Source of the DNA: Fibrobacter sp. UWH4
Lineage (GTDB): Bacteria > Fibrobacterota > Fibrobacteria > Fibrobacterales > Fibrobacteraceae
Direction of reading: 5' to 3'
NCBI RefSeq assembly: GCF_900142475.1
Contig: NZ_FRAY01000002.1
Location: 1 to 64,000, forward strand
Length of the DNA stretch: 64,000 nt
Shown here: piece by piece, positions 23,581 to 32,746 of the stretch
How positions within the stretch are numbered: the stretch's first letter is position 1
Layout of the letters: each line of letters starts with the position of its first letter
Translations under genes and position numbers: made by a program
Notes under the pieces: model-generated
Told to the model about the DNA's origin: nothing
The model's input: only the letters and a program-made list of their open reading frames with translations
Databases searched by the model: none

Positions 23581-25563
23581 ATGAAAACACTTGCAAACTA
23601 TTTAAATGAATTGGAAAGCCTGTTTCCACTCAATATAACAACAACCTCTTTTTGTCTAAGCATGTCTAATAGCGGACGACGTGGAGCAGCAAAGGAATTT
23701 TATCTTACATCGGGAAGTCTTATGACTTCTTTAAAAGACATTCGAGATCATCTTGATGCATTCCCAGAGAATTATATAGAATCTCAATGGCGAGATTCTT
23801 CTGAAAAATATTTCTCAGATAATCATGCAAAATCATTATGTGGTGTACAGACAAGACCTTTTTTTGAAACGGTCAATAAAGTTGTTTCTTGGGCGAATGA
23901 TTTAGAGTATCGTGAAGGTGTAATCCAATTGTCGGTAGAAACCGTTGACAAGGCCCTGCTGGAAATAAAAAAATGTAGCCATCAAAAAATTTTTAAGTAT
24001 CCGTTGGTCGATGATTCTTTTCTTAATGGATTGAATGAAGATCAGGTTGTTGATGTTCTTGCGGAAAGATTAAAAGAAGCAAGAGAAACATCTCGAGGGG
24101 CTCAATATTATGGTTTTAAATATTCGCAAATTTTAGATCGATTTGAAAAAAAAGTAATAGATAAAACAATCGCTAAAACGGGAATATCCGATAAATTATA
24201 TTCCGAAATAGACAAAGGTCGAGGTGTTTTTAAAAGGGCTGTTCAAGAAGGAGAGCTAACAGAATCTTTTTATCAAAATAGCGGCATTGTTTATCCTGAT
24301 ATTCAAGTACAGAATGATGATTTTGATGAAGATGATGAAATCGAAAATGATAATTCGACTTTTCAAGTTCCCTTCACCCCCACCCAAACCATCTACTACG
24401 GTGTTCCGGGATGCGGCAAGAGCCATGAAATAAAGAAAAAACTAAAAAATGTTCCTGATTACAACAAAATACGAACGGTCTTTCACCCGGAATATAGCAA
24501 TGCAGATTTTGTAGGACAAATTCTTCCCGAAGTCAACATCGATACAAACGGTCGCTCGATAGTCGAGTATAAATTCAAGCCAGGTCCATTTACGGAGATT
24601 GTTCGTCGGGCCTACCTCAATCCCGATGAGAATTTTTACTTAGTAATTGAAGAAATTAATCGTGGTAATGCTGCTGCCATATTTGGCGAAATGTTCCAAC
24701 TATTGGATCGACTTGATGCTGATGAAAATGCAGATGAGGTATCTTCGGAACACATCTATGGAAAAGGATGGAGTTCTTATGGCGTAGATAATCAGGATGT
24801 AAATGCATATATCAGAAGTCAAGTTGTCATTTCACAAGAAAAACCTGAGCATTGTTCGAATGTTACCGGCTCTGCGGGAGACTTAAATCCAAGACTTTAT
24901 AAATCCATGGATATTGAATCTGAAAATGTGACGGTCACATGGAGAGAAAAGAACGAAAATGGCTTTACACCCAAATCTAAACATATTCATTTTACGGCCA
25001 ATACGGCCATTCGTCTTCCGCCGAATCTTTCCATCTATGCAACGATGAACACCAGCGACCAGAATGTGTTTACGCTTGACAACGCATTCCAGCGCCGTTG
25101 GGAAATGAAACAAATCCCGAATGACTTGAAAAATACAGGAGATTCTGCTGCTCAATACGGTCGAATAATTAAAAAGGTCAAAAAGACCGAAAGCGGAGAA
25201 GAAACTATTGACACAAATGTCCAGTGGGGCGACTTCCGTAAGGCGATAAACGAAGTCATCATGGATTCCGCACAGGCGAATGGCCTTTCTAGTATGGAAG
25301 ACAAGCGGCTTGGCGGATGGTTCTATACGGAATCGGACAATTTTGCCGAAAAGGTGCTCAAGTACCTTTGGGACGATGCGTTCAAGTTTGATAGGCCGAA
25401 CCAATTCAATGATGTAACTACATTGGAAGAACTGGTTGAGAAATTCAATGGGGATGATGGATTCAATGTGTTTAAAGATGGGCGCATAAGCGAATTACAG
25501 AATGATTCTTTGACTACGCCTGACACCCCCGCTCAAAATGATACTTCCGTAACAAATGGCTAA
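23581..25563 (+). CDS. McrB-like AAA+ GTPase subunit of a restriction system
   Basis: 660 residues. The N-terminal 260 residues match nothing I recognise and would be the DNA-binding part. They end in an acidic linker (FDEDDEIEND). The AAA+ motor has Walker A GVPGCGKS (274-281), Walker B YLVIEEINRGNAAAIFGEMFQLLD and the McrB GTP-binding element MNTSDQNVFTLDNAFQRRW. In McrBC and LlaJI systems this subunit hydrolyses GTP to drive translocation for the nuclease partner. The N-terminal coding part is strikingly AT-rich, whereas codons around the Walker A motif look like the host genome. The last 8 bp overlap the next gene. Confidence 0.9.
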   Translation: MKTLANYLNELESLFPLNITTTSFCLSMSNSGRRGAAKEFYLTSGSLMTSLKDIRDHLDAFPENYIESQWRDSSEKYFSDNHAKSLCGVQTRPFFETVNKVVSWANDLEYREGVIQLSVETVDKALLEIKKCSHQKIFKYPLVDDSFLNGLNEDQVVDVLAERLKEARETSRGAQYYGFKYSQILDRFEKKVIDKTIAKTGISDKLYSEIDKGRGVFKRAVQEGELTESFYQNSGIVYPDIQVQNDDFDEDDEIENDNSTFQVPFTPTQTIYYGVPGCGKSHEIKKKLKNVPDYNKIRTVFHPEYSNADFVGQILPEVNIDTNGRSIVEYKFKPGPFTEIVRRAYLNPDENFYLVIEEINRGNAAAIFGEMFQLLDRLDADENADEVSSEHIYGKGWSSYGVDNQDVNAYIRSQVVISQEKPEHCSNVTGSAGDLNPRLYKSMDIESENVTVTWREKNENGFTPKSKHIHFTANTAIRLPPNLSIYATMNTSDQNVFTLDNAFQRRWEMKQIPNDLKNTGDSAAQYGRIIKKVKKTESGEETIDTNVQWGDFRKAINEVIMDSAQANGLSSMEDKRLGGWFYTESDNFAEKVLKYLWDDAFKFDRPNQFNDVTTLEELVEKFNGDDGFNVFKDGRISELQNDSLTTPDTPAQNDTSVTNG

Positions 25564-26884
25564 TCAGGAACCGAAACATTCCCGTCCGAAACTGAGCGAT
25601 GTTTGTGTCTATGGACTCAAGCAGGAGGACGAGTTTGTCGGCATCCGTTATAATGACGGCGACTTGAAGGTCTATTTCCCATTCGGCTATTCAAGACCAT
25701 CCTCTGATGAGGAACAAAAATATCGTGACGACATTTTGAACCTTGTCTCGGTGCTTTCCGCATATTCCAAGGAAAGCTTGGGCGTAGGTGAAAATCGCAT
25801 GCTGAATGACGAAAATGTCCACTTCCCGATACATGCCTACATCCACGTCTTCAACTATTTTCTGAATCATGGCTATTACGTGGAAAACGAGCCGGTTTAC
25901 AAGCGTGCGAAGGGCGGAAAAATAAATTGGTCGAAAACAATCAAGCAGGTGCGTCCGCAAATTGCCGGAGATTTTCCGAACGAGAGCGTTGTCTATCTTG
26001 ATTTTGTGACAAAGAAGTCAGCTCACAATGAAAATGAACTGATAACGCAGATTCACAAGTTCTGCGTCTATGAGGCGTACGAAAAGATTGGCTGTCTTTT
26101 TGGCTTTATGCAGCCCGAGAAGGCGATCGTGCCGTTCAACGCGGAGCTTTTTGTCTCAGTGCTGCGCACGCGCATGGCGAACACTTTCAACGAAAAGCAT
26201 CTGCTGCTATTCCAGAACATGCTCGACATCATCTGCTATATGGGCAAGCGCGAGGATAACCGCAAGGCGAGTTTCGGCACGAACGACTTTGAATATGTAT
26301 GGGAAGGTCTGATTGACCATGTGTTTGGTATAGATGACAAGGATAAGTATTTCCCGCATTGCACCTGGAAAATCGACAATGATGAAAAATCGCTTGACTG
26401 GCGGAGCGAAAAGCGGACCGCCTTGCGGCCTGACACGATCATGGAGTTGACTGACGATTGCAAGAAGATATTTATTCTCGATGCGAAATATTACCAGTAT
26501 CCAAGAACATTGCCAGGAACAGGGTCCATTCTCAAGCAAATCGCCTATGCGGAATTTATTGAGACCCAGTTAAGGGATATTCCCGACCAAGCCGGGAATG
26601 ACATCTTTAATGCGTTTATTTTGCCGTATGCGGCAGAAGACGGGCGTAATGTTGAGACCAGTTATCGTCTAGAAAATTTTGGTTATGCGGAATGTGATTG
26701 GCGAAAGGGCGATGCGCAAGACGCAAAGCCCTATGAACGCATCTACGGGATCCTGCTAGATGTCCGCTCCATTATGCAGCGGCATCCCAAGTCCTCTGAC
26801 AAGGATATTGCGGAGCTTGCCGCAAAAATTGACAACTATTCAAACATCATGCCTTCGTCTTCATCGCTTTCGCCGTCGTCGTAG
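25556..26884 (+). CDS. LlaJI-type restriction endonuclease subunit
   Basis: 442 residues. Partner nuclease of the McrB-like GTPase. A PD-(D/E)xK core is read at about residues 290-312: RPDTIMEL ... IFILDAKYYQ, with Asp, Asp and Lys in place. Overall it resembles the RE_LlaJI group more than classical McrC. The start ATG lies inside the stop region of the previous gene (ATGGCTAA). Residues about 342-350 (IPDQAGNDI) come from an in-frame dispersed repeat at 26579-26602. The last 49 bp overlap, tail to tail, the exported-protein gene on the other strand, and the Ser/Pro tail (PSSSSLSPSS) is simply the antisense of its acidic tail. Confidence 0.85.
   Translation: MANQEPKHSRPKLSDVCVYGLKQEDEFVGIRYNDGDLKVYFPFGYSRPSSDEEQKYRDDILNLVSVLSAYSKESLGVGENRMLNDENVHFPIHAYIHVFNYFLNHGYYVENEPVYKRAKGGKINWSKTIKQVRPQIAGDFPNESVVYLDFVTKKSAHNENELITQIHKFCVYEAYEKIGCLFGFMQPEKAIVPFNAELFVSVLRTRMANTFNEKHLLLFQNMLDIICYMGKREDNRKASFGTNDFEYVWEGLIDHVFGIDDKDKYFPHCTWKIDNDEKSLDWRSEKRTALRPDTIMELTDDCKKIFILDAKYYQYPRTLPGTGSILKQIAYAEFIETQLRDIPDQAGNDIFNAFILPYAAEDGRNVETSYRLENFGYAECDWRKGDAQDAKPYERIYGILLDVRSIMQRHPKSSDKDIAELAAKIDNYSNIMPSSSSLSPSS
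26579..26602. repeat. Dispersed palindromic repeat inside the nuclease gene
   Basis: ATTCCCG (26579-26585) and CGGGAAT (26593-26599) with seven bases between, followed by GAC. Read in frame as IPDQAGND. Confidence 0.7.
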
Positions 26885-27951
26885 TCATCCATAGACTTGT
26901 CGCCGCCGGGGACGATAATAAGGCCGAGCGTCACGGGATCGCCCTTCATGTTCAAGTAAGCTTCGAGCCACAAATTCGTGGAAAGGCGGAGTAGGCGCAA
27001 GTCAAGCATGGTGCCGCCCTTGTGGATGCTTTTCGGATTCAAGTTGAAGAAAAGGAACTTCTTGTTAATGTACTCGAAGCGATCCTGCTCATAGTTGATT
27101 GCCCATTCGGAGTTGCCGTCGTTTTCCTGGCGGTAGGTGCAGCGGTCGTTATCGAAGTCACATTCGAAGCTTGCACTTTCGTGGTAGCGCTTGTTCCATT
27201 CGCGGCTAAAGGCGCAGCTCTGCACGCGGCCAGCCCCGTTGCGTTGCTTGTTCAGCTGGTCGTTAATGACCACATAGTCCATCTTCTGATTTTTAACTTG
27301 TTCGTAGACATTCATCAAGATGATATACGCTTCGATATCCTTGGGGCATTTGCCGGTCAAGTTCACGTCTTCGTGGGCTTTCAGGAGCGTCTGTTGCAAG
27401 TCGATATCGATAGCATCGGGAATTTCGCTTTCCTTGATTTTATCGAGCACTTTCTTAGGCGGAACAAAGACAACCTTGTCACCTTTCTTGATGGCGTAAC
27501 CAAGTTGGTCTCGCACATAATCCAGGCACTGCTGCACGTGAATGTGCACCGTATTGGAACCGCCAGAAACAAAGTCCACGCCAATGCGCACGTTCCACTC
27601 GCCGGCGGTATTGCCTGCATTCTTGTCAATTTCGCAGAAGGGGTCTTCGCGAATACCGTCAATAAAGATGACTTTTGCGTTAAGCTTGGTTACAAGAGAA
27701 GCTTCCTTGTCGAGCGCGCCACCCAAACTCCAAAAATTAGGATTCAGGCGAAGCACCTCGGCAAAGGCCTTGTCGCCATCAAGGGCAGGCAATAGTGAAT
27801 CGTTGCGGGCATTCTTTTCTTTTAAAAGTTCAGAATACTCCGTCACGACAGTCATGTTGCTAAAGCCGTTGCGCTTAGCAGGTTCAGGCATTGCGGCGGC
27901 AAAAGACACCGCCAAAAGGCAAATTACAGCAAATAGAGTAGAAAACTTCAT
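26836..27951 (-). CDS. Exported protein of unknown function
   Basis: 371 residues from ATG 27951 (MKFSTLFAVICLLAVSFAAA, a clean signal peptide). The mature protein has six or so Cys in pairs suggesting disulfides, several beta-rich segments, and an acidic C-terminal tail (DDYDDGESDEDEGMMFE). A region near residues 120-135 (GVDFVSGGSNTVHIHVQQC) and the ending LRLSTNLWLEAYLNMKGDPVTLGL suggest a binding protein, but no family is recognised. Its 3' end overlaps the restriction island by 49 bp. Confidence 0.75.
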   Translation of the reverse strand: MKFSTLFAVICLLAVSFAAAMPEPAKRNGFSNMTVVTEYSELLKEKNARNDSLLPALDGDKAFAEVLRLNPNFWSLGGALDKEASLVTKLNAKVIFIDGIREDPFCEIDKNAGNTAGEWNVRIGVDFVSGGSNTVHIHVQQCLDYVRDQLGYAIKKGDKVVFVPPKKVLDKIKESEIPDAIDIDLQQTLLKAHEDVNLTGKCPKDIEAYIILMNVYEQVKNQKMDYVVINDQLNKQRNGAGRVQSCAFSREWNKRYHESASFECDFDNDRCTYRQENDGNSEWAINYEQDRFEYINKKFLFFNLNPKSIHKGGTMLDLRLLRLSTNLWLEAYLNMKGDPVTLGLIIVPGGDKSMDDYDDGESDEDEGMMFE

Positions 27952-27975
27952 ACAGGAAATAAAATACAAAATCTT

Positions 27976-28286
27976 GGATCCCGTCGCTACGCTCCAGGAT
28001 GACTGAAGCTAGGCAATTCAGCCCTTCGGCCTCGCACTCGCTCCAGGATGACTGAAGCTGGGCAATTCAGTTCTTCGGCCACTCCACACTCCAGGATGAC
28101 TGCATATTAAAAAGTCATCCTCGACAGAAACAGCCCGCACCTTCCCCGAAACGTCATCTTCGACCAAGCGTCAGCGCGGGAGGGGATCCACACTGGATCC
28201 CGTCGCTACGCTCCAGGATGACTGATGCTGGGCAATTCAGCCCTTCGGCCACTCCACACTCCAAGATGACTAATGCTAGGCAATTT
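27976..28286. repeat. Cluster of dispersed palindromic repeats
   Basis: The whole 320-bp spacer is built of repeats. At least four copies of CTCCAGGATGACTGA are joined to GCTGGGCAATTCAG and CCCTTCGGCC segments, plus two GGATCCCGTCGCTACGCTCC units and two CACTCCACACTCCA heptamer pairs. No gene. The copies point the same way, so they are both interspersed and locally duplicated. Confidence 0.85.
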
Positions 28287-28935
28287 GTAAATCGCGTAAA
28301 TTGAGCAAATGCGGAATGTGATAATCCACCCAATCGGGGGTGTCAGGGGTCGGATTCACGAAAATCGTCGTCCAGCCGCGTCGATGTGCAGGTTCCAGGT
28401 TACGGAGCGAATCCTCGAGCAGCACAATTTCGCGCGAATCCTTGGGCATTTCAACCCCCATATCAGCAAGCCTTTCGGCAAGCCACTTTTCCATTTTTTC
28501 GTAGGCGCTGTCGTGGGGCTTTCCGACCCAATCAAGCTGTTTTAGATCAAATACGCCATCAATCGCCGAATCGATTCCCATGTGAGCCATGCCCGCTTCG
28601 CTCCAATCGTGACGGCCGTTCGTAAAAACGAAATGCGGTCCCTTAAGACTTTGTAACAAGGCGAGCTTTTCGGGCGATTTTTTCGGGTAAATCAAATATT
28701 CCGGCTCATGAATGAAATCAAAAAAATCGTCGGGATCCGTACCATGCATCGCCATCAGCCCCGAAAGGGTCGTGCCAAAACGTTCCAGGTAATCGGTGCG
28801 CACCTTATGGGCCGATTCAAAATCACCACCCACAGTCTTTTGCACAAACAGCGAAATACGGTGGTCCAAGGAATTAATGACACACCGTTCCTCGGTTCCG
28901 TATAAAGTTAAATCGTAATCAAACAGCCAAACCAT
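28276..28935 (-). CDS. HAD-family pyrimidine 5'-nucleotidase-like hydrolase
   Basis: 219 residues. The HAD motif I DYDLTLYG at residues 6-13 carries the nucleophile/acid Asp pair, motif II Thr/Ser is in FVFTNG, and motif III-IV Lys and Asp pair are in GKPHDSAYEK and VLLEDSLRNLEPA. The arrangement matches the SDT1/yeast-type pyrimidine 5'-nucleotidase group, which dephosphorylates UMP/CMP-like nucleotides. It begins 6 bp after the dGTPase stop on the same strand, so both are likely one operon for nucleotide-pool control. Confidence 0.82.
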   Translation of the reverse strand: MVWLFDYDLTLYGTEERCVINSLDHRISLFVQKTVGGDFESAHKVRTDYLERFGTTLSGLMAMHGTDPDDFFDFIHEPEYLIYPKKSPEKLALLQSLKGPHFVFTNGRHDWSEAGMAHMGIDSAIDGVFDLKQLDWVGKPHDSAYEKMEKWLAERLADMGVEMPKDSREIVLLEDSLRNLEPAHRRGWTTIFVNPTPDTPDWVDYHIPHLLNLRDLQIA

Positions 28936-28941
28936 ACGGAC

Positions 28942-30249
28942 TTAATATCCCATGGCAAGGCCGCCAATCTGGCGCGCCAGGTAAGTCGCGTAGTTGTCCG
29001 TCATGCCACTCACAAAGTCGAGCACCTGGTGGTAGGCCTCGGCAACCGTCACGCTTTGGCCAATTTTCGCCTGACCAATGAGTCGCACAATGCGGTCGGC
29101 GCGGTAGGAATTATTTCCGTTCAGGCGGTAGTCGTAAACGCCGTTGATAAAGGCATCGAGCACGGTGGCAAGCGTCGTGTAGCTACCGACTTCGAGTTCG
29201 GTCTTGCGGCGGTCGGGGTAGATGCGTTCGACACCCAGGCGTTTCGCAATGCGAATCCCTTCCATCACGTCGGAGCGGGAAAGATTCGTCAAATGCTTGA
29301 CGCGTTCGCCACTCATAATCGCTTCGTAATTGTTCACGAAGGTGACCGCCACATCGTCAATCAAGTTCTGAATTGCTAAACCGCGCACGCTGCTCAAGAA
29401 GTCGCGGAAATTCTGACCGTTTTCCTGGAACTCGCGGTCAATATCCACGTCGGGGCCGCACAAATAACTGAACATGCCACGCACATCGCCGTAACTCAAG
29501 ATGCCAAGCTCGATGGCGTCTTCCACATCCAAGATGCTGTAGCAGATGTCGTCGGCAGCTTCCATCAGGTAAACCAGCGGATGGCGCACCCACTTGCCCG
29601 TTTCCACTTCGGGAATTCCAAGTGTATAAGCGGTCACTCGATAAAGATCCGCCTCTGTCGAAAAAAGACTTGTGGGCTGACCAAACTTAGCCAACTGCGG
29701 ATACTTAATCATGGCACCCAAAGTCGCATAAGTCAAGCGCATGCCGCCATCTAAAAAGTGGTATTCCAGCTTGCTCAAAATGCGGTGGCCCTGGGCGTTG
29801 CCGTCAAAGTTTTCAAAGTCGGCGATTTCGGTTTCACTCAAGTCACGAAGCGGTGCGGAATTACGGTTCTTGCGGAACCATTCGCGAATGGCCGCTTCGC
29901 CGGCGTGACCAAAAGGCGGATTTCCGATATCGTGCGCAAGACAGGCGGACTGCACGATCGTTCCGAAATGGTATTCGTTAATGTACTTGGGCAGATACTT
30001 TTTAATCAAATGATACACCGTAATCGCAAGGCTGCGGCCCACGCTCGACACTTCAATACTGTGCGTAAGACGGCTGTGTACATGGTCGTTCACCGAGAAC
30101 GGGTGCACCTGAGTCTTGCGGCCAAGGCGCCTGAACGCTGTCGAAAAAACAATACGGTCGTAATCGCGGTGAAAGTCAGAACGGTTCGGGTCCAAATCGG
30201 CGGGGTGCCCGTAGCGCGTCGCAGAAAGCAAAGTATCCCATTGAAGCAT
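28942..30249 (-). CDS. dgt: Deoxyguanosinetriphosphate triphosphohydrolase
   Basis: HD-superfamily enzyme removing tripolyphosphate from dGTP. HD-domain signature: THSIEVSSVGRSLA supplies the first His, CLAHDIGNPPFGHAGE the HD pair, and later Asp in MEAADDICYSILDVEDA. The N-terminus RSDFHRDYDRIVFSTAFRRLGRKTQVHP is the standard Dgt opening. 435 residues from ATG 30249; the frame extends to 30300 without a better start. First gene of the dgt-nucleotidase pair, divergent from the prenyltransferase. Confidence 0.93.
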   Translation of the reverse strand: MLQWDTLLSATRYGHPADLDPNRSDFHRDYDRIVFSTAFRRLGRKTQVHPFSVNDHVHSRLTHSIEVSSVGRSLAITVYHLIKKYLPKYINEYHFGTIVQSACLAHDIGNPPFGHAGEAAIREWFRKNRNSAPLRDLSETEIADFENFDGNAQGHRILSKLEYHFLDGGMRLTYATLGAMIKYPQLAKFGQPTSLFSTEADLYRVTAYTLGIPEVETGKWVRHPLVYLMEAADDICYSILDVEDAIELGILSYGDVRGMFSYLCGPDVDIDREFQENGQNFRDFLSSVRGLAIQNLIDDVAVTFVNNYEAIMSGERVKHLTNLSRSDVMEGIRIAKRLGVERIYPDRRKTELEVGSYTTLATVLDAFINGVYDYRLNGNNSYRADRIVRLIGQAKIGQSVTVAEAYHQVLDFVSGMTDNYATYLARQIGGLAMGY

Positions 30250-30320
30250 ACGTAAAAAGATAGTAATTCGCATTGCCCAACTTAGGATTTCGCCGTGCAT
30301 CTTTTACTAAATTACTGTAT

Positions 30321-31214
30321 ATGATATTCCACCTTCTAAAAATGACCCGTCCCGTCAACATCGTCATCGCCATGGTGACGCTCGCAATCGGCTACTACCT
30401 GCTTTCGGCCATGCCGACCCAAAGTGCGGGCATCAGCTGGACAACGCTGATTTTGCAGAGCATCGGGTTCGCCTTTGCGATTGGATTTGCAAACATCCAA
30501 AACGACATTCTCGACCTGGATAGTGACCGTCTGAATCGCCCGGAGCGCCCCCTTGTAAGCGGGAAAGTTTCGGTGAATGTGGCGCGGAGGGCGTGGATTA
30601 CCCTGACTGTCTTGACTGTTGTTTGCGGAATCGCCGAAAGCCTAGTCGCAAAGACAGGTTTCACTTCTACCCTTTTCTTTATCCTGCTCAGTCTTGTTCT
30701 AACAGCCTACAACAAGTGGCTTAAGCACATTCCCCTACTCAAGAACATGACCGTAGCCTTTTTATGTGCGACCCCCCTTATCCTTTGCCTGTTCTATCCC
30801 ACCGGATACAAGGAAACCGAAGATTTTGCGATGGATTTTGCCGACAAAATCGGCTTTCTCTATCCCGCTATGTTATTTGCATTTTTATTAACAACATCTC
30901 GCGAAATTTACAAGGATCTCGAAGACGAAACCGGAGACCTCAAGGCAGGAATCATGACATTCCCGCTGATTGCAGGAACAAAAACGGCAAGACGCCTCGC
31001 CGCCTTTATCACCATTTTCTGCTGGGCAATCCTCCCGCTCCCCGTCGTTCAAGGGTACTACCCGATGCTGTTCCTTTATATCACGGGAGCAGCCTTTACC
31101 CCGATTCTTGCAGCCATACTCGTATTTGCGCACAAGAGAAACTACCGACGCGCCCAAAAACTCGTAAAGGTCGCGATGTTTGCCGGCCTCGTCGCACTCG
31201 TCGTCAGCTGTTAG
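30321..31214 (+). CDS. UbiA-family prenyltransferase
   Basis: Membrane enzyme attaching a polyprenyl chain to an aromatic or glycerol-phosphate acceptor. First Asp-rich motif NIQNDILDLDSDRLNRPERPL near residue 70 and second motif YKDLEDETGDLKAG near residue 210, both magnesium/diphosphate sites. About eight hydrophobic helices, 297 residues from ATG 30321. Because the organism appears to make menaquinone by the futalosine route (mqnE), an MqnP-like role is possible, but the acceptor is not deducible. It stands alone, divergent from dgt. Confidence 0.85.
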   Translation: MIFHLLKMTRPVNIVIAMVTLAIGYYLLSAMPTQSAGISWTTLILQSIGFAFAIGFANIQNDILDLDSDRLNRPERPLVSGKVSVNVARRAWITLTVLTVVCGIAESLVAKTGFTSTLFFILLSLVLTAYNKWLKHIPLLKNMTVAFLCATPLILCLFYPTGYKETEDFAMDFADKIGFLYPAMLFAFLLTTSREIYKDLEDETGDLKAGIMTFPLIAGTKTARRLAAFITIFCWAILPLPVVQGYYPMLFLYITGAAFTPILAAILVFAHKRNYRRAQKLVKVAMFAGLVALVVSC

Positions 31215-31239
31215 GCTGACGAACGGTTAGCTACATCCA

Positions 31240-32568
31240 TTAGCGGTGTTCGTTCGTAGTCGGATTCAGCCCGCGGAAAAAGGCCAATCCGTCAAAATCA
31301 TTTTTCAAGGCCTGAACCGTTTCGCCTATCATATAGAGGCTCCCCGTCACCAGCACGGGGACATCTTTATTTTCGGCAGAAGCAGTCTCTGCGACTCGAT
31401 CTAAAAATTTGCGGCTGAGTTCGCCTTCGCTAGCCACTTTCAATCCAAGGCCTGTCAGCAAACCACGCAAATCATCCAGTTCCCGGAATCTCGGATACGG
31501 AGTCTTGGTAATATGCCAATGACTCACGTGCGGGGCCATGAGCTTTAACATTTCTCCCACGTCCTTGTCCTTGAGCGCACCGAAAACGCAGTGGAATTTG
31601 ACCCCGGGATAATACTCCGCCAATGTTTCTACAAGGCGCTTGACTGCATGGGAATTGTGCGCTCCGTCAAGAATATAGCAGACACGCCCCGAGGCATCCG
31701 TCAATTTCTGCATGCGCCCTGCCCACGAACGCGTCCTGAGAGCGGAAAGCGCAAGGGCATCATCATAGGTGCAACGACCGCTCCCGTTTATAAAACGCTC
31801 CGCAGCCGCCAAAGAAAGGCTTGCATTCTCGATATAATGATGTCCCAAGTTCGGGAGTTCGATATCGTCGCGGATTTTCGGGACAATACAGTCGGCATTG
31901 TGCGAGGTGGCAAACTGACGTGCTTCGGCAAGCAGGCTTTCAGAAAGTCCCCCTACAATAAAAGTCTTCCGGATTATTTCGCTCTTCGAGCCCGCCACGA
32001 CGCTCTGTTCAGAAGCATCCACAACGGCCATTTTTTCCTTAAGAATGGCGCTTTCGGTAGGTCCCAAAACCTCGGTATGTTCAAGTCCGATACTCGTAAG
32101 CACCACAAAATTGCCGCATGCCACCGCCGTACTGTCTAGACGCCCGCCCATTCCCGCTTCCATGGCCACCACGTCTACGCCCTGTTCCGCATAATACAGG
32201 AACGACACTAGGGTCAGCACTTCAAAAAAAGTCGGTTCCACTTGAGCCTTTGCGGCAGCATCGCGCACGCAGAGCAGTAGGCGATCCAAATCTTCGTCGC
32301 TGATGGGCGCATCGTTGACACGGATGCGTTCACGGAGACTGACCAGGTGCGGGCTCGTAAAAAGGCCGGTCTTGAACCCGTGCGCCTGCAGAATACCCGA
32401 CAGATAATAACTCGTGGAGCCTTTGCCGTTCGTACCGACAATGTGAATGGTCTTGAACTTGGCTTGCGGATTTCCGAGGATTTCGCAAAGTTTTCTTGTT
32501 GATTCAAGCCCCGGCACCATACCGAACATAAGCCGGGAATTCAAATAATCCATACCGAGAGATTGCAT
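31240..32568 (-). CDS. folC: Dihydrofolate synthase / folylpolyglutamate synthase
   Basis: Mur-ligase-type ATP-dependent enzyme adding glutamate to dihydropteroate and folates. P-loop GTNGKGS at residues 45-51, SPHLVSLRERIRVN, EAGMGGRLDSTAV, LTSIGLEHTEVLG and ILDGAHNSHAVK are all family landmarks. 442 residues. The Lys of the carbamylated loop region is conserved as ILKEKMAVV. No accD or other folate gene beside it. Its upstream region is the 12-unit heptamer array. Confidence 0.92.
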   Translation of the reverse strand: MQSLGMDYLNSRLMFGMVPGLESTRKLCEILGNPQAKFKTIHIVGTNGKGSTSYYLSGILQAHGFKTGLFTSPHLVSLRERIRVNDAPISDEDLDRLLLCVRDAAAKAQVEPTFFEVLTLVSFLYYAEQGVDVVAMEAGMGGRLDSTAVACGNFVVLTSIGLEHTEVLGPTESAILKEKMAVVDASEQSVVAGSKSEIIRKTFIVGGLSESLLAEARQFATSHNADCIVPKIRDDIELPNLGHHYIENASLSLAAAERFINGSGRCTYDDALALSALRTRSWAGRMQKLTDASGRVCYILDGAHNSHAVKRLVETLAEYYPGVKFHCVFGALKDKDVGEMLKLMAPHVSHWHITKTPYPRFRELDDLRGLLTGLGLKVASEGELSRKFLDRVAETASAENKDVPVLVTGSLYMIGETVQALKNDFDGLAFFRGLNPTTNEHR

Positions 32569-32622
32569 ACGACAAATGTAGAAAAGATTTTAGCCGGTAG
32601 AACTTAAAAAAAAGATGAAACT

Positions 32623-32706
32623 CTAACCACTAACCACCAACCACTAACCACCAACCACTAACCACCAACCACTAACCACCAACCACTAACCACCAACCAC
32701 TAACCA
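32623..32706. repeat. Twelve-unit heptamer array (CTAACCA / CCAACCA)
   Basis: Perfect alternation from unit 2 on: CTAACCA and CCAACCA occur in turn for 84 bp without a single slip. It occupies the divergent spacer between folC and the endonuclease I gene, 40 bp before the latter's start. The same words form one arm of the 15473-15574 element. Confidence 0.9.
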
Positions 32707-32746
32707 CTAGTATTCTATATTTCTAACGTTACTACATAGTTTTTAT

